Source: Bacillus solitudinis
Lineage (GTDB): Bacteria > Bacillota > Bacilli > Bacillales > Bacillaceae_D
Reading direction: 5' to 3'
NCBI RefSeq assembly: GCF_002797395.1
Contig: NZ_KZ454943.1
Location: 1,786,308 to 1,850,307 of the forward strand
DNA: 64,000 bases
Under the pieces are notes generated by a model that saw nothing but the letters and a program-made list of their open reading frames with translations, was not told the DNA's origin and did not search any database. A program made the position numbers and the translations under genes. How positions within the stretch are numbered: position 1 is the stretch's first letter; every line of letters begins with the position of its first letter. Shown piece after piece: positions 40,592 to 52,271 of the stretch.

Positions 40592-40630
40592 AGTTGGGCG
40601 AGCGATGTGCGGAGCCATTGCGCTTCCTCG
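40592..40630. repeat. Dispersed repeat, copy A
   Basis: On the minus strand GGAAGCGCAATGGCTCCGC and ACATCGCT follow one another. A relative lies in opposite orientation at 57848-57876. Neighbouring GGGCACTGAAA motifs occur near both. Confidence 0.6.
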
Positions 40631-40660
40631 AAATGCTTTCAAGGGGTTTTTCAGTGCCCT

Positions 40661-41290
40661 TTAAGCTCCTTTTATTCGGTCGATAAGGCTTGAGAAAAAC
40701 TCGACAACAAAGAACTTCACTTCGACTTCTTCCCCCTGCTCTGTCGCTAGCTGCTGGGGCTCTTCATCAGCAACTTCCTCTGCCTCGACTGCTTCTCCAT
40801 TTGCCATATCTAAAAAGCATAGAGGAGGAAATAGAACGCACCACCAATTTTCTCCGTTTCCTTCGCCAAGTGTAATTAGTACAGCTTGGTACGAGCCTGC
40901 TGGATAAACAATATTACCATAAATCTTTGTCGGAAATTGAACATCCTCAAAGGAAACCGTGAAGCTTTGACTTAATCCTTGCTTCGCTAATTCTTCTTGA
41001 ACAATCGTCTCAATCCTTGGAAGATTGTTTTTTATCGTTACTTTCGCTTCTTCTAAATCAGCGATATCCGTCACCCATTTAGTAATGGCCTTGTTGACTT
41101 CATCACGAATCTCTCTTTTCAGTACTTGATCTTTAATGGAATCACTATTTGCTAATATCCGGAGACGAATGGCATCATCTTGACTAACCTCCTGATGAAG
41201 TGTAGCCACAGCTTGTGCATTTTGCGACTCCCAACTAACTAATAAAACGAAAAAAGAGAATAATAGATAGATAATAACATTTGATTTCAT
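40661..41290 (-). CDS. spoIIR: Stage II sporulation protein R
   Basis: A 209-residue secreted signal protein, with an N-terminal signal segment (about 5-26, VIIYLLFSFFVLLVSW). The conserved SpoIIR domain follows: DDAIRLRILANSDSIKDQ, LKREIRDEVN, GNIVYPAGSYQAVLITLGEG and NWWCVLFPPLCFLD. Made in the forespore under sigma-F, it activates SpoIIGA across the septum so that pro-sigma-E is processed. The tail (about 170-209) is a Glu/Val-rich extension ending SSLIDRIKGA. GGGGCGGTGCG precedes the ATG. It is placed after prmC as in B. subtilis. Confidence 0.94.
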   Translation of the reverse strand: MKSNVIIYLLFSFFVLLVSWESQNAQAVATLHQEVSQDDAIRLRILANSDSIKDQVLKREIRDEVNKAITKWVTDIADLEEAKVTIKNNLPRIETIVQEELAKQGLSQSFTVSFEDVQFPTKIYGNIVYPAGSYQAVLITLGEGNGENWWCVLFPPLCFLDMANGEAVEAEEVADEEPQQLATEQGEEVEVKFFVVEFFSSLIDRIKGA

Positions 41291-41365
41291 TGTTTTCGCA
41301 CCGCCCCTTCACCACTCATTGTGGACAGAACGGTACGAACTTAAACCTAGCATTCTAAATTTTAT

Positions 41366-42235
41366 TTAAATCGTCATATCTCCATAAGCTAGAACGATTC
41401 GGTCCTTGCGATTGATGTCTTCACGAATCTCGGTTGTTGCACGAGGAAAGGCGACCTCTAGCATTTTTCGTACCGTTTTTCCTTGACCGGCACCAACTTC
41501 AAATCCAACTAATGCTTTGCACCGCAGAACGCTAGGAAGCTGCTCAATCATACGACGATATAAGTCGTACCCATCCTCCCCACCAAACAAAGCGAGATGG
41601 GGTTCGTGATCTCGGACATGTGTCGCTAACTCTTTTTCTTCATGAAGTGGGATATAAGGTGGATTTGAGACAACAATGTCAACCTTTTCGTTCAAATCAA
41701 GTAATGGCTGTAATAAATCTCCTTCGAAAAAGGTTATGTCTGCACCGAGAGCACTAGCGTTGGCTCTAGCAACACGTAAGGCACTTTGGGATATATCCAC
41801 TGCACGAACATGGATTGCTGGGTCCTCAAGTGCGATTGTTACTGAAATTGCCCCACTCCCCGTGCCGATATCAACGAGATGGACGGGTTCTATTGCAAAC
41901 AGCTTTTTCTTTTCCTCTAAAATTGCGAGAACAAGCTCCTCTGTTTCTGGTCGTGGGATTAAAACATCTTTATTTACCTTAAAACGTCGACCGTAAAAAT
42001 CCTCATAACCAATAATATGCTGAACTGGGACTCCACTTGCATATGTCAATACGTCCTTTTCGTAACGCTCAAAAAACTCAGGTGTAATGGCGTCACGGTA
42101 ACGCATAAATAGTTCCGTTCTACTCACTTGTAAATGATGACGAATTAACAACTCGGCTGCAGGTGGTTCGAGATTCCGTTCTTCTAAAAAAGAAGAAGCC
42201 CAGTGAAGGGCTTCGTAAATTGTCTTGGACGTCAT
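41366..42235 (-). CDS. prmC: Release factor glutamine methyltransferase
   Basis: A 289-residue SAM-dependent enzyme. The N-terminal helical domain (to about 85) docks the release factor. The SAM loop is DIGTGSGAI at 122-130 and the catalytic NPPY is at 191-194. It methylates the glutamine of the GGQ motif of RF1 and RF2. Its ATG lies one base after the prfA stop codon, so the two are translationally linked, fitting because the PrfA protein is its substrate. Confidence 0.95.
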   Translation of the reverse strand: MTSKTIYEALHWASSFLEERNLEPPAAELLIRHHLQVSRTELFMRYRDAITPEFFERYEKDVLTYASGVPVQHIIGYEDFYGRRFKVNKDVLIPRPETEELVLAILEEKKKLFAIEPVHLVDIGTGSGAISVTIALEDPAIHVRAVDISQSALRVARANASALGADITFFEGDLLQPLLDLNEKVDIVVSNPPYIPLHEEKELATHVRDHEPHLALFGGEDGYDLYRRMIEQLPSVLRCKALVGFEVGAGQGKTVRKMLEVAFPRATTEIREDINRKDRIVLAYGDMTI

Positions 42236-42236
42236 C

Positions 42237-43307
42237 TTATTCTTCCGCCTGCTTCATTAACTCGGATTGCTCTTCCATAATAAGCTGTTCAATGATTTCA
42301 TCAAGTTTTCCTTGAAGAATTTGATCAAGCTTTTGTAGGGTTAAGCCGATACGATGGTCCGTCACACGACTTTGTGGAAAGTTATACGTACGAATCCGCT
42401 CAGAGCGATCACCTGTTCCAACAGCAAGCTTACGATTTTGGTCATACTCTGCTTGAACTTCTGAATGAATCTTGTCATACACACGGGCACGAAGAACCTT
42501 CATTGCCTTTTCCTTATTCTTGATTTGCGATTTCTCATCTTGACACGAGACCACTGTATTTGTAGGAATATGTGTTAAGCGAACAGCAGACATCGTCGTA
42601 TTAACCGATTGTCCTCCTGGGCCACTTGAAGTGAAGGTATCCACGCGAATATCTTTTTCATGAATGTTGACTTCGACTTCCTCTGCCTCTGGTAAAACGG
42701 CAACCGTCGCTGTAGATGTATGAATGCGTCCACCAGATTCCGTTGACGGAACACGTTGCACACGATGCGCACCATTTTCATACTTAAGCTTTGAGTACGC
42801 TCCTGTTCCGTTGACCATGAAGATGATTTCTTTAAAGCCACCAAGCTCTGTTGATGTCGACTCAATGACTTCCGAACGCCAGCCTTGCGCTTCTGCAAAG
42901 CGACTATACATTTTATAAAGGTCACCAGCAAACAACTGCGCCTCGTCGCCACCCGCTGCACCACGAATTTCAACGATAACATTCTTATCATCATTCGGGT
43001 CCTTTGGAAGCAAAAGAATTTTCAAACGTGCTTCAAGATCCTCTCGGCTTGTTGATAGCTCATCGATTTCTTCTTTAACCATCGAATACATTTCATCATC
43101 GAGCTTTTCTTCAAGCATCGCCTTTGAATCCTTAAGTTGCTCACTCACGTCTTTATATTCACGATACGCTAGCACTGTTTCCTCAAGGTCAGATTGTTCT
43201 TTCGAGAATTCACGTAATTTCTTTGAATCACTGATAACATCCGGGTCACTCAATAATTCATTTAAACGATTGTAGCGGTCTTCTAACGATTGCAAACGAT
43301 CAAACAC
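42237..43307 (-). CDS. prfA: Peptide chain release factor 1
   Basis: The GTG after GAGGTGAAAGCC begins [19 protein letters not shown], matching RF1 proteins, and gives 356 residues; the longer frame upstream (27 codons) has no support. The GGQ motif is in [17 protein letters not shown] and the stop-codon-reading domain precedes it. RF1 ends translation at UAA and UAG. It is the first gene of the prfA-prmC-spoIIR group on the minus strand. Confidence 0.96.
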   Translation of the reverse strand: MFDRLQSLEDRYNRLNELLSDPDVISDSKKLREFSKEQSDLEETVLAYREYKDVSEQLKDSKAMLEEKLDDEMYSMVKEEIDELSTSREDLEARLKILLLPKDPNDDKNVIVEIRGAAGGDEAQLFAGDLYKMYSRFAEAQGWRSEVIESTSTELGGFKEIIFMVNGTGAYSKLKYENGAHRVQRVPSTESGGRIHTSTATVAVLPEAEEVEVNIHEKDIRVDTFTSSGPGGQSVNTTMSAVRLTHIPTNTVVSCQDEKSQIKNKEKAMKVLRARVYDKIHSEVQAEYDQNRKLAVGTGDRSERIRTYNFPQSRVTDHRIGLTLQKLDQILQGKLDEIIEQLIMEEQSELMKQAEE

Positions 43308-43468
43308 GGCTTTCACCTCATTAATATTTCCAGTCCATAACGGTCTAATTATAGTATATGGGCGGGGGCGGGTCAATGTGAGGGCCATTTAAGTCTATTC
43401 TGGCTAAGGATTGTTTTTCTATTTTTCGGGAATAGTGTGAATATGATTGCTATAAAGAGGTGTTAGAG

Positions 43469-44782
43469 ATGAGATATGTAATTATTGGTGGCGACGCAGC
43501 CGGCATGAGTGCAGCCATGCAAATCGTTCGAAATGAAGAACAAGCTGAGGTCATCGTCCTCGAAAAGGGTGAGGTGTATTCTTACGCGCAGTGCGGAATT
43601 CCTTATTATGTAGGCGGTGTCATAGAAAAGCCCGACAAGCTCATTGCCAGAACAGTCGATACCTACCGTGAAAAGCATGGCATCGACGCGCGGATTAATC
43701 ATGAAGTAAAAGCTATCAACCCCGAAGCGAAAACAGTGAGCGGAGATGGTTTTGAAATTACCTACGACAGACTCCTCATCGGGACTGGGGCTCGTCCTAT
43801 TGTTCCTGAGATTGAGGGAATCGGTTTGCAAGGTATTCACGTCGTTAAAACAATCCCACATGCCGAGGCGATTCTTAACGATTTGCAAAAAGAGGTTAAG
43901 AACATTGTCATCATAGGTGGCGGAGCAGTTGGACTAGAAATGGCAGAAAACTTCATTAATCTGGGAAAACAAGTGACTATTATTGAACGCTCGCCACAAT
44001 TAGCAAAAAGCTTTGATAAAGAGCTTGGTGGATTGATTCATGATGAAGCACATAAACACGGGGTGAACGTTGTGCTTAACCAGTCCGTCGAGAAATTTAT
44101 AGGAACAGACCACGTCAACTCCGTTCTTACGGATCAAGAGGAATTCGAGGCCGACTTTGTCCTTGTCGCCATTGGAATTCAACCTAATACTGAATTTTTA
44201 GATGGAACAGGCATTCACCTTCAAGCTAGTGGGGCAATCCAGGTGAATGCCTATTTGGAAACCAATCTGCCTGATATCTACGCAGCGGGTGATTGTGCAA
44301 CGCAATACCATCGTATCAAAGAAAAGGCCGACTACTTCCCGCTTGGGACTCATGCCAACAAGCAAGGGCGTTTAGCCGGTTTAAACATGATTGGCAAAAC
44401 CCGTCCTTTCCAAGGCATGGTCGGCACGTACATTATTAAATTCTTTGACTTAACGCTTGCGAGTACAGGCTTACCCTCGCAGGAAATTGAGAAACTCGGC
44501 TATCCTTTTAAAAGTATTCAAGCGGAAATGCCACATGTCGCAGGGTATTATCCTGACAAAGACAAATTAACGGTACGTTTACTTTATCATGAAAAGACCG
44601 AACAACTTCTCGGGGCCCAGGTCATTGGGAAAAGGGGCGTTGATAAACGAATTGATGTGCTCTCAACCGCTTTGTTTGCTCGGATGACGATGACTCAGCT
44701 TGAGGATCTAGACTTAGCCTATTCCCCCCCGTTCAATAGTGTATGGGACCCCATTCAGCAAACATCACGACGTCGAGGGTAG
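43469..44782 (+). CDS. CoA-disulfide reductase-like FAD/NAD(P)-dependent oxidoreductase
   Basis: The ATG following AGAGGTG at six bases gives 437 residues beginning MRYVIIGGDAAGMSAA, the FAD-binding loop. Cys42 in SYAQCGIPYYVGG is the single redox cysteine of the CoA-disulfide reductase/NADH oxidase group. An NAD(P) loop is IVIIGGGAVGLEMAE (about 145-159) and a second FAD motif is DIYAAGDCA. The C-terminal dimerisation domain (about 320-437) is present. Likely reactions are reduction of CoA disulfide or persulfides, or of oxygen by NADH; sequence alone does not decide. It is on the plus strand, divergent from prfA, with a terminator just downstream. Confidence 0.88.
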   Translation: MRYVIIGGDAAGMSAAMQIVRNEEQAEVIVLEKGEVYSYAQCGIPYYVGGVIEKPDKLIARTVDTYREKHGIDARINHEVKAINPEAKTVSGDGFEITYDRLLIGTGARPIVPEIEGIGLQGIHVVKTIPHAEAILNDLQKEVKNIVIIGGGAVGLEMAENFINLGKQVTIIERSPQLAKSFDKELGGLIHDEAHKHGVNVVLNQSVEKFIGTDHVNSVLTDQEEFEADFVLVAIGIQPNTEFLDGTGIHLQASGAIQVNAYLETNLPDIYAAGDCATQYHRIKEKADYFPLGTHANKQGRLAGLNMIGKTRPFQGMVGTYIIKFFDLTLASTGLPSQEIEKLGYPFKSIQAEMPHVAGYYPDKDKLTVRLLYHEKTEQLLGAQVIGKRGVDKRIDVLSTALFARMTMTQLEDLDLAYSPPFNSVWDPIQQTSRRRG

Positions 44783-44823
44783 ATCTGATTCAAGGGGACG
44801 GGAAATCTCCCTTCACTGATTTT

Positions 44824-44861
44824 AAAAAAACTCTTAGCGCCATTCGCGCTAAGAGCTTTTT
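44824..44861. terminator. Bidirectional terminator between the oxidoreductase and lipoprotein genes
   Basis: CTCTTAGCGC (44831-44840) and GCGCTAAGAG (44846-44855) form a 10-bp stem around CATTC. The plus strand continues CTTTTT; the minus strand continues TTTTTTT. The arm overlaps the stop codon of the minus-strand lipoprotein gene. Confidence 0.92.
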
Positions 44862-45304
44862 GAGTTATCACGAAGATGCACTTGGTAACGTGGAATTTTC
44901 TGTGTTAATTCCTGACGTAGTGCACTGAGTTTTTTCTTTTTCTCGTTAGGTTCCATGTCACTTGGGGGTGTAATATTCACCCAAGCATGACTACCTGCAA
45001 TTATAACCATTCCCGCTTTAAAGGGTGAGTCATTTTCAACGATCTCGTGAATCGTCAATTGATCGTCCCCTAAATCCTGACGGTTAGCATTCATCTTACG
45101 AAAGCTAGTACCCGTTGTATTTTCTTCCCCTTGGCTGCGGTAGGTTGGCAACTTTTGAATCCCGTGGTAATTTGCTGGTCCTGGTCCAAGTAGGCCATAC
45201 GTGATTTGATCGATATTTACATTTTGAGCTTGCGGTGTTTCCTGGTCGTTACACCCTGTCAAAAGAACAACGCCCGTTAGCAAACAGCTTACCCATACTT
45301 TCAT
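44849..45304 (-). CDS. Small lipoprotein of unknown function
   Basis: The ATG after GGAGGTGCCAGAC gives 151 residues. MKVWVSCLLTGVVLLTGC is a lipoprotein signal with the lipobox at LLTGC (Cys18). The mature part contains YGLLGPGPANYHG, NRQDLGDDQLTIHE and GSHAWVNITPP, then a basic EKKKKLSALRQEL stretch. The ending resembles YhcN/YlaJ-type sporulation lipoproteins in outline (a small domain that handles a short motif before VNI), but the match is too weak to name. It sits 88 bases downstream of glpD. Confidence 0.72.
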   Translation of the reverse strand: MKVWVSCLLTGVVLLTGCNDQETPQAQNVNIDQITYGLLGPGPANYHGIQKLPTYRSQGEENTTGTSFRKMNANRQDLGDDQLTIHEIVENDSPFKAGMVIIAGSHAWVNITPPSDMEPNEKKKKLSALRQELTQKIPRYQVHLRDNSKSS

Positions 45305-45391
45305 GTCTGGCACCTCCTGCATTAATGGGGTTGCCTTTTTAGGATGCCCAGATACCAAGCTTTACTCCTCGCAAAATTGTCCAATCACGAC

Positions 45392-47050
45392 TTATTCCGC
45401 TTCTAGGGGTACGACTGCATCATGGATGTGCCTTTCTAGCTCTTGCTCGAATTGGTTTTTTTGCTCGGCTGTCCAGTCAAACTCAATCTCCATAAAGGAA
45501 ATGACATCTTGTTTCCACTGACGCACCCAAGCAATATCAAAGAACAAGGCACCTGTTCGACGAATAAAGAAATCAACTGGTGTAGCAGCCATTTCTTCGT
45601 GGATAGCGTAAGTGACTTGCAAAAATACGAATAAATTTAGACCAGTAATTCCGAGTTTCTTATATTCACTAGCGTAGTGAAGAACACGATCAATGTTGGA
45701 GCCATAACGACGTACAAGTTTTTCTGCTTCATCTTTAGCAAGTCCAATCGCTTCAGCTGCTTTCACCTTCTCTTTCACAAAAGTTGCGAAGTTTGCTGCA
45801 CCACCCACATCTCCTCCAGAAATCGGCATATCCTTTGTTTGGCTTGGTGAAAATAATATATTCTCTTCTTCCTGAAAGCTTTTTGCTACTTGATTGACGA
45901 CCATTTCCGCCATTTTTCTGTAACCAGTCAACTTTCCACCTGCAATTGTAATTAACCCTGAATCCGAAGTCCAAATTTCATCTTTTCGCGATATTTCAGA
46001 AGGGTCTTTACCGTCCTCATGAATCAATGGTCTAAGGCCGGTCCAGCTTGATTCGATATCCTCAATCTTCATCTTGACCGTCGGAAACATAAAATTAATC
46101 GCATCTAGTACATATTGGCGGTCACTTGCTGTCATACGAGGGTGTGCCACATCACCTTTATAGACGGTATCTGTTGTCCCTACATAGGTTTTTCCGTCTC
46201 TTGGAATCGCAAACACCATTCGTCCATCTGGAGTATCAAAATAACATGCTTGCTTCAAGGAAAAACGCTTTTGGTCAATAACCACGTGAATCCCTTTCGT
46301 TAGTTGCAATGACTTCCCTTTTTTTGAACCGTCTTGCTCGCGAAGTGTATCAACCCATGGGCCGGCTGCATTCACAATGTTCTTCGCATACACACGGAAT
46401 GATTTCTTTGTGAACTGGTCAACGATAATGGCACCAACTATCTTTTTTTCCTCATAAATAAATGACTCGACTTTCGCATAGTTTAACGCCGTTACTCCGT
46501 TCTCACTCGCTTTTTTTGCAACTTCTATTGTTAAGCGGGCGTCATCTGTTTTGTATTCAACATAATAGCCGCCACCTTTTAAATCTTCTTGCTTTAAAAG
46601 TGGCTCAAGCTGCTTTGTTTTTTCTAAGCTAAGCATGGACCGTCTCTCACTGCGTTTAACACCTGCTAGATAGTCATACACACGTAAGCCTACTGATGTT
46701 GAAAATTTGCCGAACGTACCACCTTTATGAAGTGGTAAAAGCATCCATTCTGGTGTTGTCACATGGGGGCCATTTTCATAAACGATGGCTCTTTCCTTTC
46801 CCACCTCAGCAACCATTTTCACTTCAAATTGCTTTAAATAACGAAGACCCCCGTGAACAAGCTTAGTTGAACGACTTGAGGTGCCTGCACCGAAGTCCTG
46901 CATCTCGACTAAGGCCGTTTTCATTCCACGTGTTGTCGCATCAAGGGCAATCCCGCTTCCTGTAATTCCTCCACCAATAATCAATATATCGTATCGTTGC
47001 TCCTCCATCTTTGTAATGATGGAAGCTCGCTTTGTACTTGAAAATGTCAT
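45392..47050 (-). CDS. glpD: Aerobic glycerol-3-phosphate dehydrogenase
   Basis: A 552-residue membrane-associated flavoprotein. The FAD loop is DILIIGGGITGSG (about 19-31); TSSRSTKLVHGGLRYL and KLTGYRKMAE are family signatures. It oxidises glycerol 3-phosphate to dihydroxyacetone phosphate and passes electrons to menaquinone. GGGGGAAACGAGT precedes the ATG. Upstream is a leader with a terminator and the same conserved block as glpK, so GlpP antitermination is expected. No glpF is present near it. Confidence 0.96.
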   Translation of the reverse strand: MTFSSTKRASIITKMEEQRYDILIIGGGITGSGIALDATTRGMKTALVEMQDFGAGTSSRSTKLVHGGLRYLKQFEVKMVAEVGKERAIVYENGPHVTTPEWMLLPLHKGGTFGKFSTSVGLRVYDYLAGVKRSERRSMLSLEKTKQLEPLLKQEDLKGGGYYVEYKTDDARLTIEVAKKASENGVTALNYAKVESFIYEEKKIVGAIIVDQFTKKSFRVYAKNIVNAAGPWVDTLREQDGSKKGKSLQLTKGIHVVIDQKRFSLKQACYFDTPDGRMVFAIPRDGKTYVGTTDTVYKGDVAHPRMTASDRQYVLDAINFMFPTVKMKIEDIESSWTGLRPLIHEDGKDPSEISRKDEIWTSDSGLITIAGGKLTGYRKMAEMVVNQVAKSFQEEENILFSPSQTKDMPISGGDVGGAANFATFVKEKVKAAEAIGLAKDEAEKLVRRYGSNIDRVLHYASEYKKLGITGLNLFVFLQVTYAIHEEMAATPVDFFIRRTGALFFDIAWVRQWKQDVISFMEIEFDWTAEQKNQFEQELERHIHDAVVPLEAE

Positions 47051-47139
47051 ACTCGTTTCCCCCTTTTAGAATAAATCACGTTGTAAAGATTACCCAAAGA
47101 GGTAAAAATCATCCCTTTTTGAACAATCCAAAGAAAACA

Positions 47140-47242
47140 ACAAAAAAGAGACCACAAAAGCCGCCCCTATCTCAAAAAAAGATAAAAGGCCTCTTGTGGT
47201 CTCTCCGTTTCTCCTACCGTGTATTAACTTATGTCTAGTATA
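47140..47242 (-). promoter_or_regulatory. glpD leader with GlpP-type terminator and promoter
   Basis: On the minus strand a -10 TATACT (47237-47242) is followed by ATAAGTTAATA (47222-47232). GGAGAAACGG comes next, then the terminator stem GAGACCACAA / TTGTGGTCTC (47194-47203 and 47148-47157) with TTTTTT. The same elements occur in the same order before glpK. In B. subtilis GlpP bound to glycerol 3-phosphate prevents termination in the glpD leader. Confidence 0.8.
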
Positions 47243-47269
47243 CATGAGACTAACGCGAAAGTCATTAGT

Positions 47270-48899
<1,630 letters not shown>

Positions 48900-49098
48900 C
48901 TACTTTCAATCATTCTGTTTTGGGGATTGGGGAACTAAATAGTTCGCCATTCTTTTTATCTTCTAAACTATGGATTCTATAAATTATTTTAACTATCAAT
49001 TCTAAATTATTACAAAAAAGAGTTTTGTTTACCCATTAAACAAAGTATATTTATGGGAAGAGCTATCAAAAACAGGCAATAAAAAGGATGTTTTTATC
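48900..49098. other. Upstream region of the two-component genes
   Basis: The AT-rich spacer holds a perfect inverted repeat TTGTTTA-CCCAT-TAAACAA (49025-49043) followed at once by TATATT (49046-49051), which may be an operator beside a -10. Nothing else is seen. Confidence 0.45.
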
Positions 49099-50847
49099 AT
49101 GGCTAAAATTATTCCAGACCTTACAGAATACTTCACTTTAAAAAAGCGAATTGTACTCGTCTTTGCTCTTAGTACATTAATTCCTATTATCTGTACAGTC
49201 GTTTTTGCGTATCATACGATGTCTTCCATTTTGACGAGTAAATTAAATGCATCTTTACAGGACAACTTAAAGCAAGTTGAGCTGTCGCTTGAAAATACAA
49301 TTGTAAACTTGAACCATGTTTCACAACAACTTGCTTTTCCAGGAAGCGTTGGCATCAAATTGGATGCTTATTTACATGCCGTTGATCCATACGAACGAGC
49401 ACACCTATACAGTGAATTTAAAAATGAATTTAATGTGCTCACTTTTAGTAATCCTAGTATTGGGCTAACCATGTACTATGTACCCGATGAAAACCGGTTT
49501 CTCTTTAATAATTATGGAGTAAAAGAAAACTTCTCTATTGAAAATCTCCCTTTACTTGCTGACAATTACAAAATTAAAAATTTGGGGCCACATGTTAGCT
49601 TACAACGCTATAACGATCAATATGTTCTCTCTACCCTTCGACAAGTAGACATACCACTACGTGAACCTATCTATGTCTATATTGAATCAGCTTTTAACTT
49701 AACACAAGATATCTTGCAGACGAACCAAACAGGAAAACACTCTAATTATCTGATTCTTGATCACAATGGGAATATTACTTATAGTGACGAAGAATTGGTC
49801 TTTCCCACTCAGACTGCTTTTGAAGAAGGAGATTCTGGGATAATAAATGGTTTTTACTGGTTTAAAAGAACGTCTTCTCAAGGGTGGAGTATTATTTCTT
49901 TAATTCCTAAAGCACAATATAACGAAGAAAAAAATCAGTGGTTAGTGCAAATGATTTATCTCACCCTGTTTTTTGTCGTTCTTAGCCTGATTGTTGCATG
50001 GTTACTGTGGCTCATGGTATACAGACCCTTACATCACTTTAATCAGGAAATTCACTTAATGACCAATAATGACTTTGGTACGCGAATAGTTACCACAAAA
50101 ATACCTGAATTTGATGCACTATTAAGACAGTTCCAACATATGAAATCACAAATTTTGTCTTTATTTAAAGAGGTGGAATTAAAAGAAAAACGGAGGGCTG
50201 ACCTTGAAGTTGAGAAACTATTATACCAGATTAACCCTCACTTTCTCATGAACACATTAGATACAGCCCATTGGCTAGCTGTCTTGAACGGTCAAAAAGA
50301 AATAGACCAAATTGTTACCTCGCTTAATAAGCTACTAAGCTATAATTTAGGCAAACTAGGAGAGCTATCAACGATACGTGAAGAAATTGAATCAATGAAA
50401 CAGTATTTAACGTTACAACAAGTTCGGTATGATTTTGAATTTTCGGTTAACATAGCGGTTGAGAATGACTTGTTAGATACGCCTGTACCTCGATTCATTC
50501 TACAGCCTTTGGTAGAAAACTCTCTCTACCATGGTCTGAGTGATGACGGACATATCACCGTGACGGTGAAAGGTGGAAAAGATAATCAAATTGAAATCGC
50601 TGTCAAAGACAATGGGAGTGGAATGTCAGCAGAGAAAATAGAGCAACTCTTAAACAATCATTCTGCTAATCAACAAAAGGCTGGGCTTGGCATTGGCATG
50701 AATTATGTAAAACGAGTCATTGAAAGACAATATGACGGGAAAGCAACGTTGTCCATTTCGAGTGATGTCGGACGAGGCACGATAATCTTTTTAACCATAC
50801 CGATTAAGGAGGTGCATGTAGATGATAAAAGTAATGGTCGTGGATGA
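49099..50847 (+). CDS. YesM-type sensor histidine kinase
   Basis: A 582-residue membrane kinase. Membrane helices at about 19-40 and 283-308 enclose an extracytoplasmic sensor domain. A HAMP linker follows. The His_kinase (PF06580) box has His381 in YQINPHFLMNTLD, and the ATP-binding domain has the N-box QPLVENSLYHG, KDNGSGM and GLGIGM. It phosphorylates the AraC-type regulator that overlaps its 3' end by 26 bases. Such pairs control ABC importers of plant oligosaccharides, as the next genes suggest. The stimulus is not known. AAAGGATG precedes the ATG. Confidence 0.92.
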   Translation: MAKIIPDLTEYFTLKKRIVLVFALSTLIPIICTVVFAYHTMSSILTSKLNASLQDNLKQVELSLENTIVNLNHVSQQLAFPGSVGIKLDAYLHAVDPYERAHLYSEFKNEFNVLTFSNPSIGLTMYYVPDENRFLFNNYGVKENFSIENLPLLADNYKIKNLGPHVSLQRYNDQYVLSTLRQVDIPLREPIYVYIESAFNLTQDILQTNQTGKHSNYLILDHNGNITYSDEELVFPTQTAFEEGDSGIINGFYWFKRTSSQGWSIISLIPKAQYNEEKNQWLVQMIYLTLFFVVLSLIVAWLLWLMVYRPLHHFNQEIHLMTNNDFGTRIVTTKIPEFDALLRQFQHMKSQILSLFKEVELKEKRRADLEVEKLLYQINPHFLMNTLDTAHWLAVLNGQKEIDQIVTSLNKLLSYNLGKLGELSTIREEIESMKQYLTLQQVRYDFEFSVNIAVENDLLDTPVPRFILQPLVENSLYHGLSDDGHITVTVKGGKDNQIEIAVKDNGSGMSAEKIEQLLNNHSANQQKAGLGIGMNYVKRVIERQYDGKATLSISSDVGRGTIIFLTIPIKEVHVDDKSNGRG

Positions 50848-52234
50848 TGATAAGTTAGTAAGAAAAGGCCTTATTTCAGCGATGCCCTGGAAGGACTTCG
50901 ATATGGAGGTCATCTGTGAAGCTAATAATGGTGAAAAGGCTTTAGAAATCTTAGAAACCACAGATATCGATTTACTTTTAACCGATATCTCAATGGCCGT
51001 CATGTCTGGCCTAGAGTTAATGATGATTATGAGAGAGCGGTTCCCAACGATTCTCGTTGTTGTCTTAACTCTTCACCAAAACTTTGATTATATCCAAAAA
51101 GCGCTTAGACTAGGGGCAATAGACTACATTTCAAAGGTCGAGCTCAATCAAGATTGCTTTGATGAGATCCTTGCGAGAATTCACCAAAGAACCCTTGCTG
51201 CGCAAAAAAGTAGTAAACGAGCTATAGCCGCCCCGTATGAAGAAATACTCGACGTAGATGAAGGGTATGTGTGGTTTTCTGAACGAAAGGGCGTTGAACT
51301 AACACAGTATGAGTTAGAGAACATTGACTCGGATCCACCTTTGTTGCTCAATTCTGGTGTCTATCTTTGGGTTTCAAGTGAACAAGATAAACTGAATTCG
51401 ATTTCAACGAATTTAAGAACATTACGAAACTCTAATACAACGATGTACGGGGTGATGCATCTAACGGGACTTAAAGGACTGCAAGTAAACAAGCTTCAGC
51501 AGCTATTACTGGCTTATTACGAACAGGACTTTTTCTACGACTATGATCCAACACGAATACTCATTAAGTCCGTTGATGAATTAGCAAACAAGCAAGTGGC
51601 TTCTCCCCAAAGGAATATTGCTGAGATAAGGGAAACCCTACTCTCTTTTAATTGGGTTCATAACCATATTATTTTAGAAGGGATTGCGCTAGATTTAAAA
51701 GCTTTGCAATTACCGACTGCAAGCTTAATTAATGAGCTCTACTTAATTGTAAACGAGTGGAATCGCATTTATTTTCCGCTAACATCTGAGAAAATTGTTA
51801 TGCCTACTCATTTTTCTAGTTGGATTGAGGTTGAAAAATGGTTATACAGAATGAAAACCTTGCTGCATAATGCCGTTGTGAAGCCACATCTATCGGAAGA
51901 AGTAAAGATGTGTATTTATCGCTCAATCCTTCTTATTAATCAGGAACTAGCCTCACCGCTTAGCGCCAAATATATAGCAGATAAAGTGAATATGAGTCGT
52001 AGTTATTTTTCACAATGCTTTAAGGACATGTTTGAGATGACCTTCAATGAATATGTTCGTCATGTCCGTGTTGAAAAAGCTAAAGAGTATTTATCTTTTA
52101 CGGATAAGCAAATCTTATGGATTGCGGAAAACACAGGCTACGCTGATCATAAATATTTTAGTCGCCTTTTTCGGCAAAGTACGGGTGTTCTACCGAGTGA
52201 ATATCGCCAAAAGCATCGTAAGGTAGAGAAATGA
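50822..52234 (+). CDS. YesN-type response regulator with AraC DNA-binding domain
   Basis: A 470-residue regulator. The receiver domain (about 1-120) has the acidic pair in VVDDDKLVRKG, phospho-acceptor Asp55 in LLTDISMAVMSG and the conserved lysine in DYISKVEL. The middle is a long variable region. The C-terminal AraC/XylS domain (about 370-465) has two helix-turn-helix motifs: LSAKYIADKVNMSRSYFSQCF and ILWIAENTGYADHKYFSRLF in part. GGAGGTGCATGTAG precedes the ATG. It should activate the ABC/GH2 genes downstream; a terminator separates the two units. Confidence 0.92.
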   Translation: MIKVMVVDDDKLVRKGLISAMPWKDFDMEVICEANNGEKALEILETTDIDLLLTDISMAVMSGLELMMIMRERFPTILVVVLTLHQNFDYIQKALRLGAIDYISKVELNQDCFDEILARIHQRTLAAQKSSKRAIAAPYEEILDVDEGYVWFSERKGVELTQYELENIDSDPPLLLNSGVYLWVSSEQDKLNSISTNLRTLRNSNTTMYGVMHLTGLKGLQVNKLQQLLLAYYEQDFFYDYDPTRILIKSVDELANKQVASPQRNIAEIRETLLSFNWVHNHIILEGIALDLKALQLPTASLINELYLIVNEWNRIYFPLTSEKIVMPTHFSSWIEVEKWLYRMKTLLHNAVVKPHLSEEVKMCIYRSILLINQELASPLSAKYIADKVNMSRSYFSQCFKDMFEMTFNEYVRHVRVEKAKEYLSFTDKQILWIAENTGYADHKYFSRLFRQSTGVLPSEYRQKHRKVEK

Positions 52235-52271
52235 CTGCTTTAAAGGTAGCTAAATGTTCGAAGATATTCAC

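Noticed and set aside
43308-43388. Longer RF1 start at 43388
   Set aside because: The GTG start with GAGGTG matches known RF1 N-termini; the extra 27 residues are Pro/Arg-rich and unlike the family.
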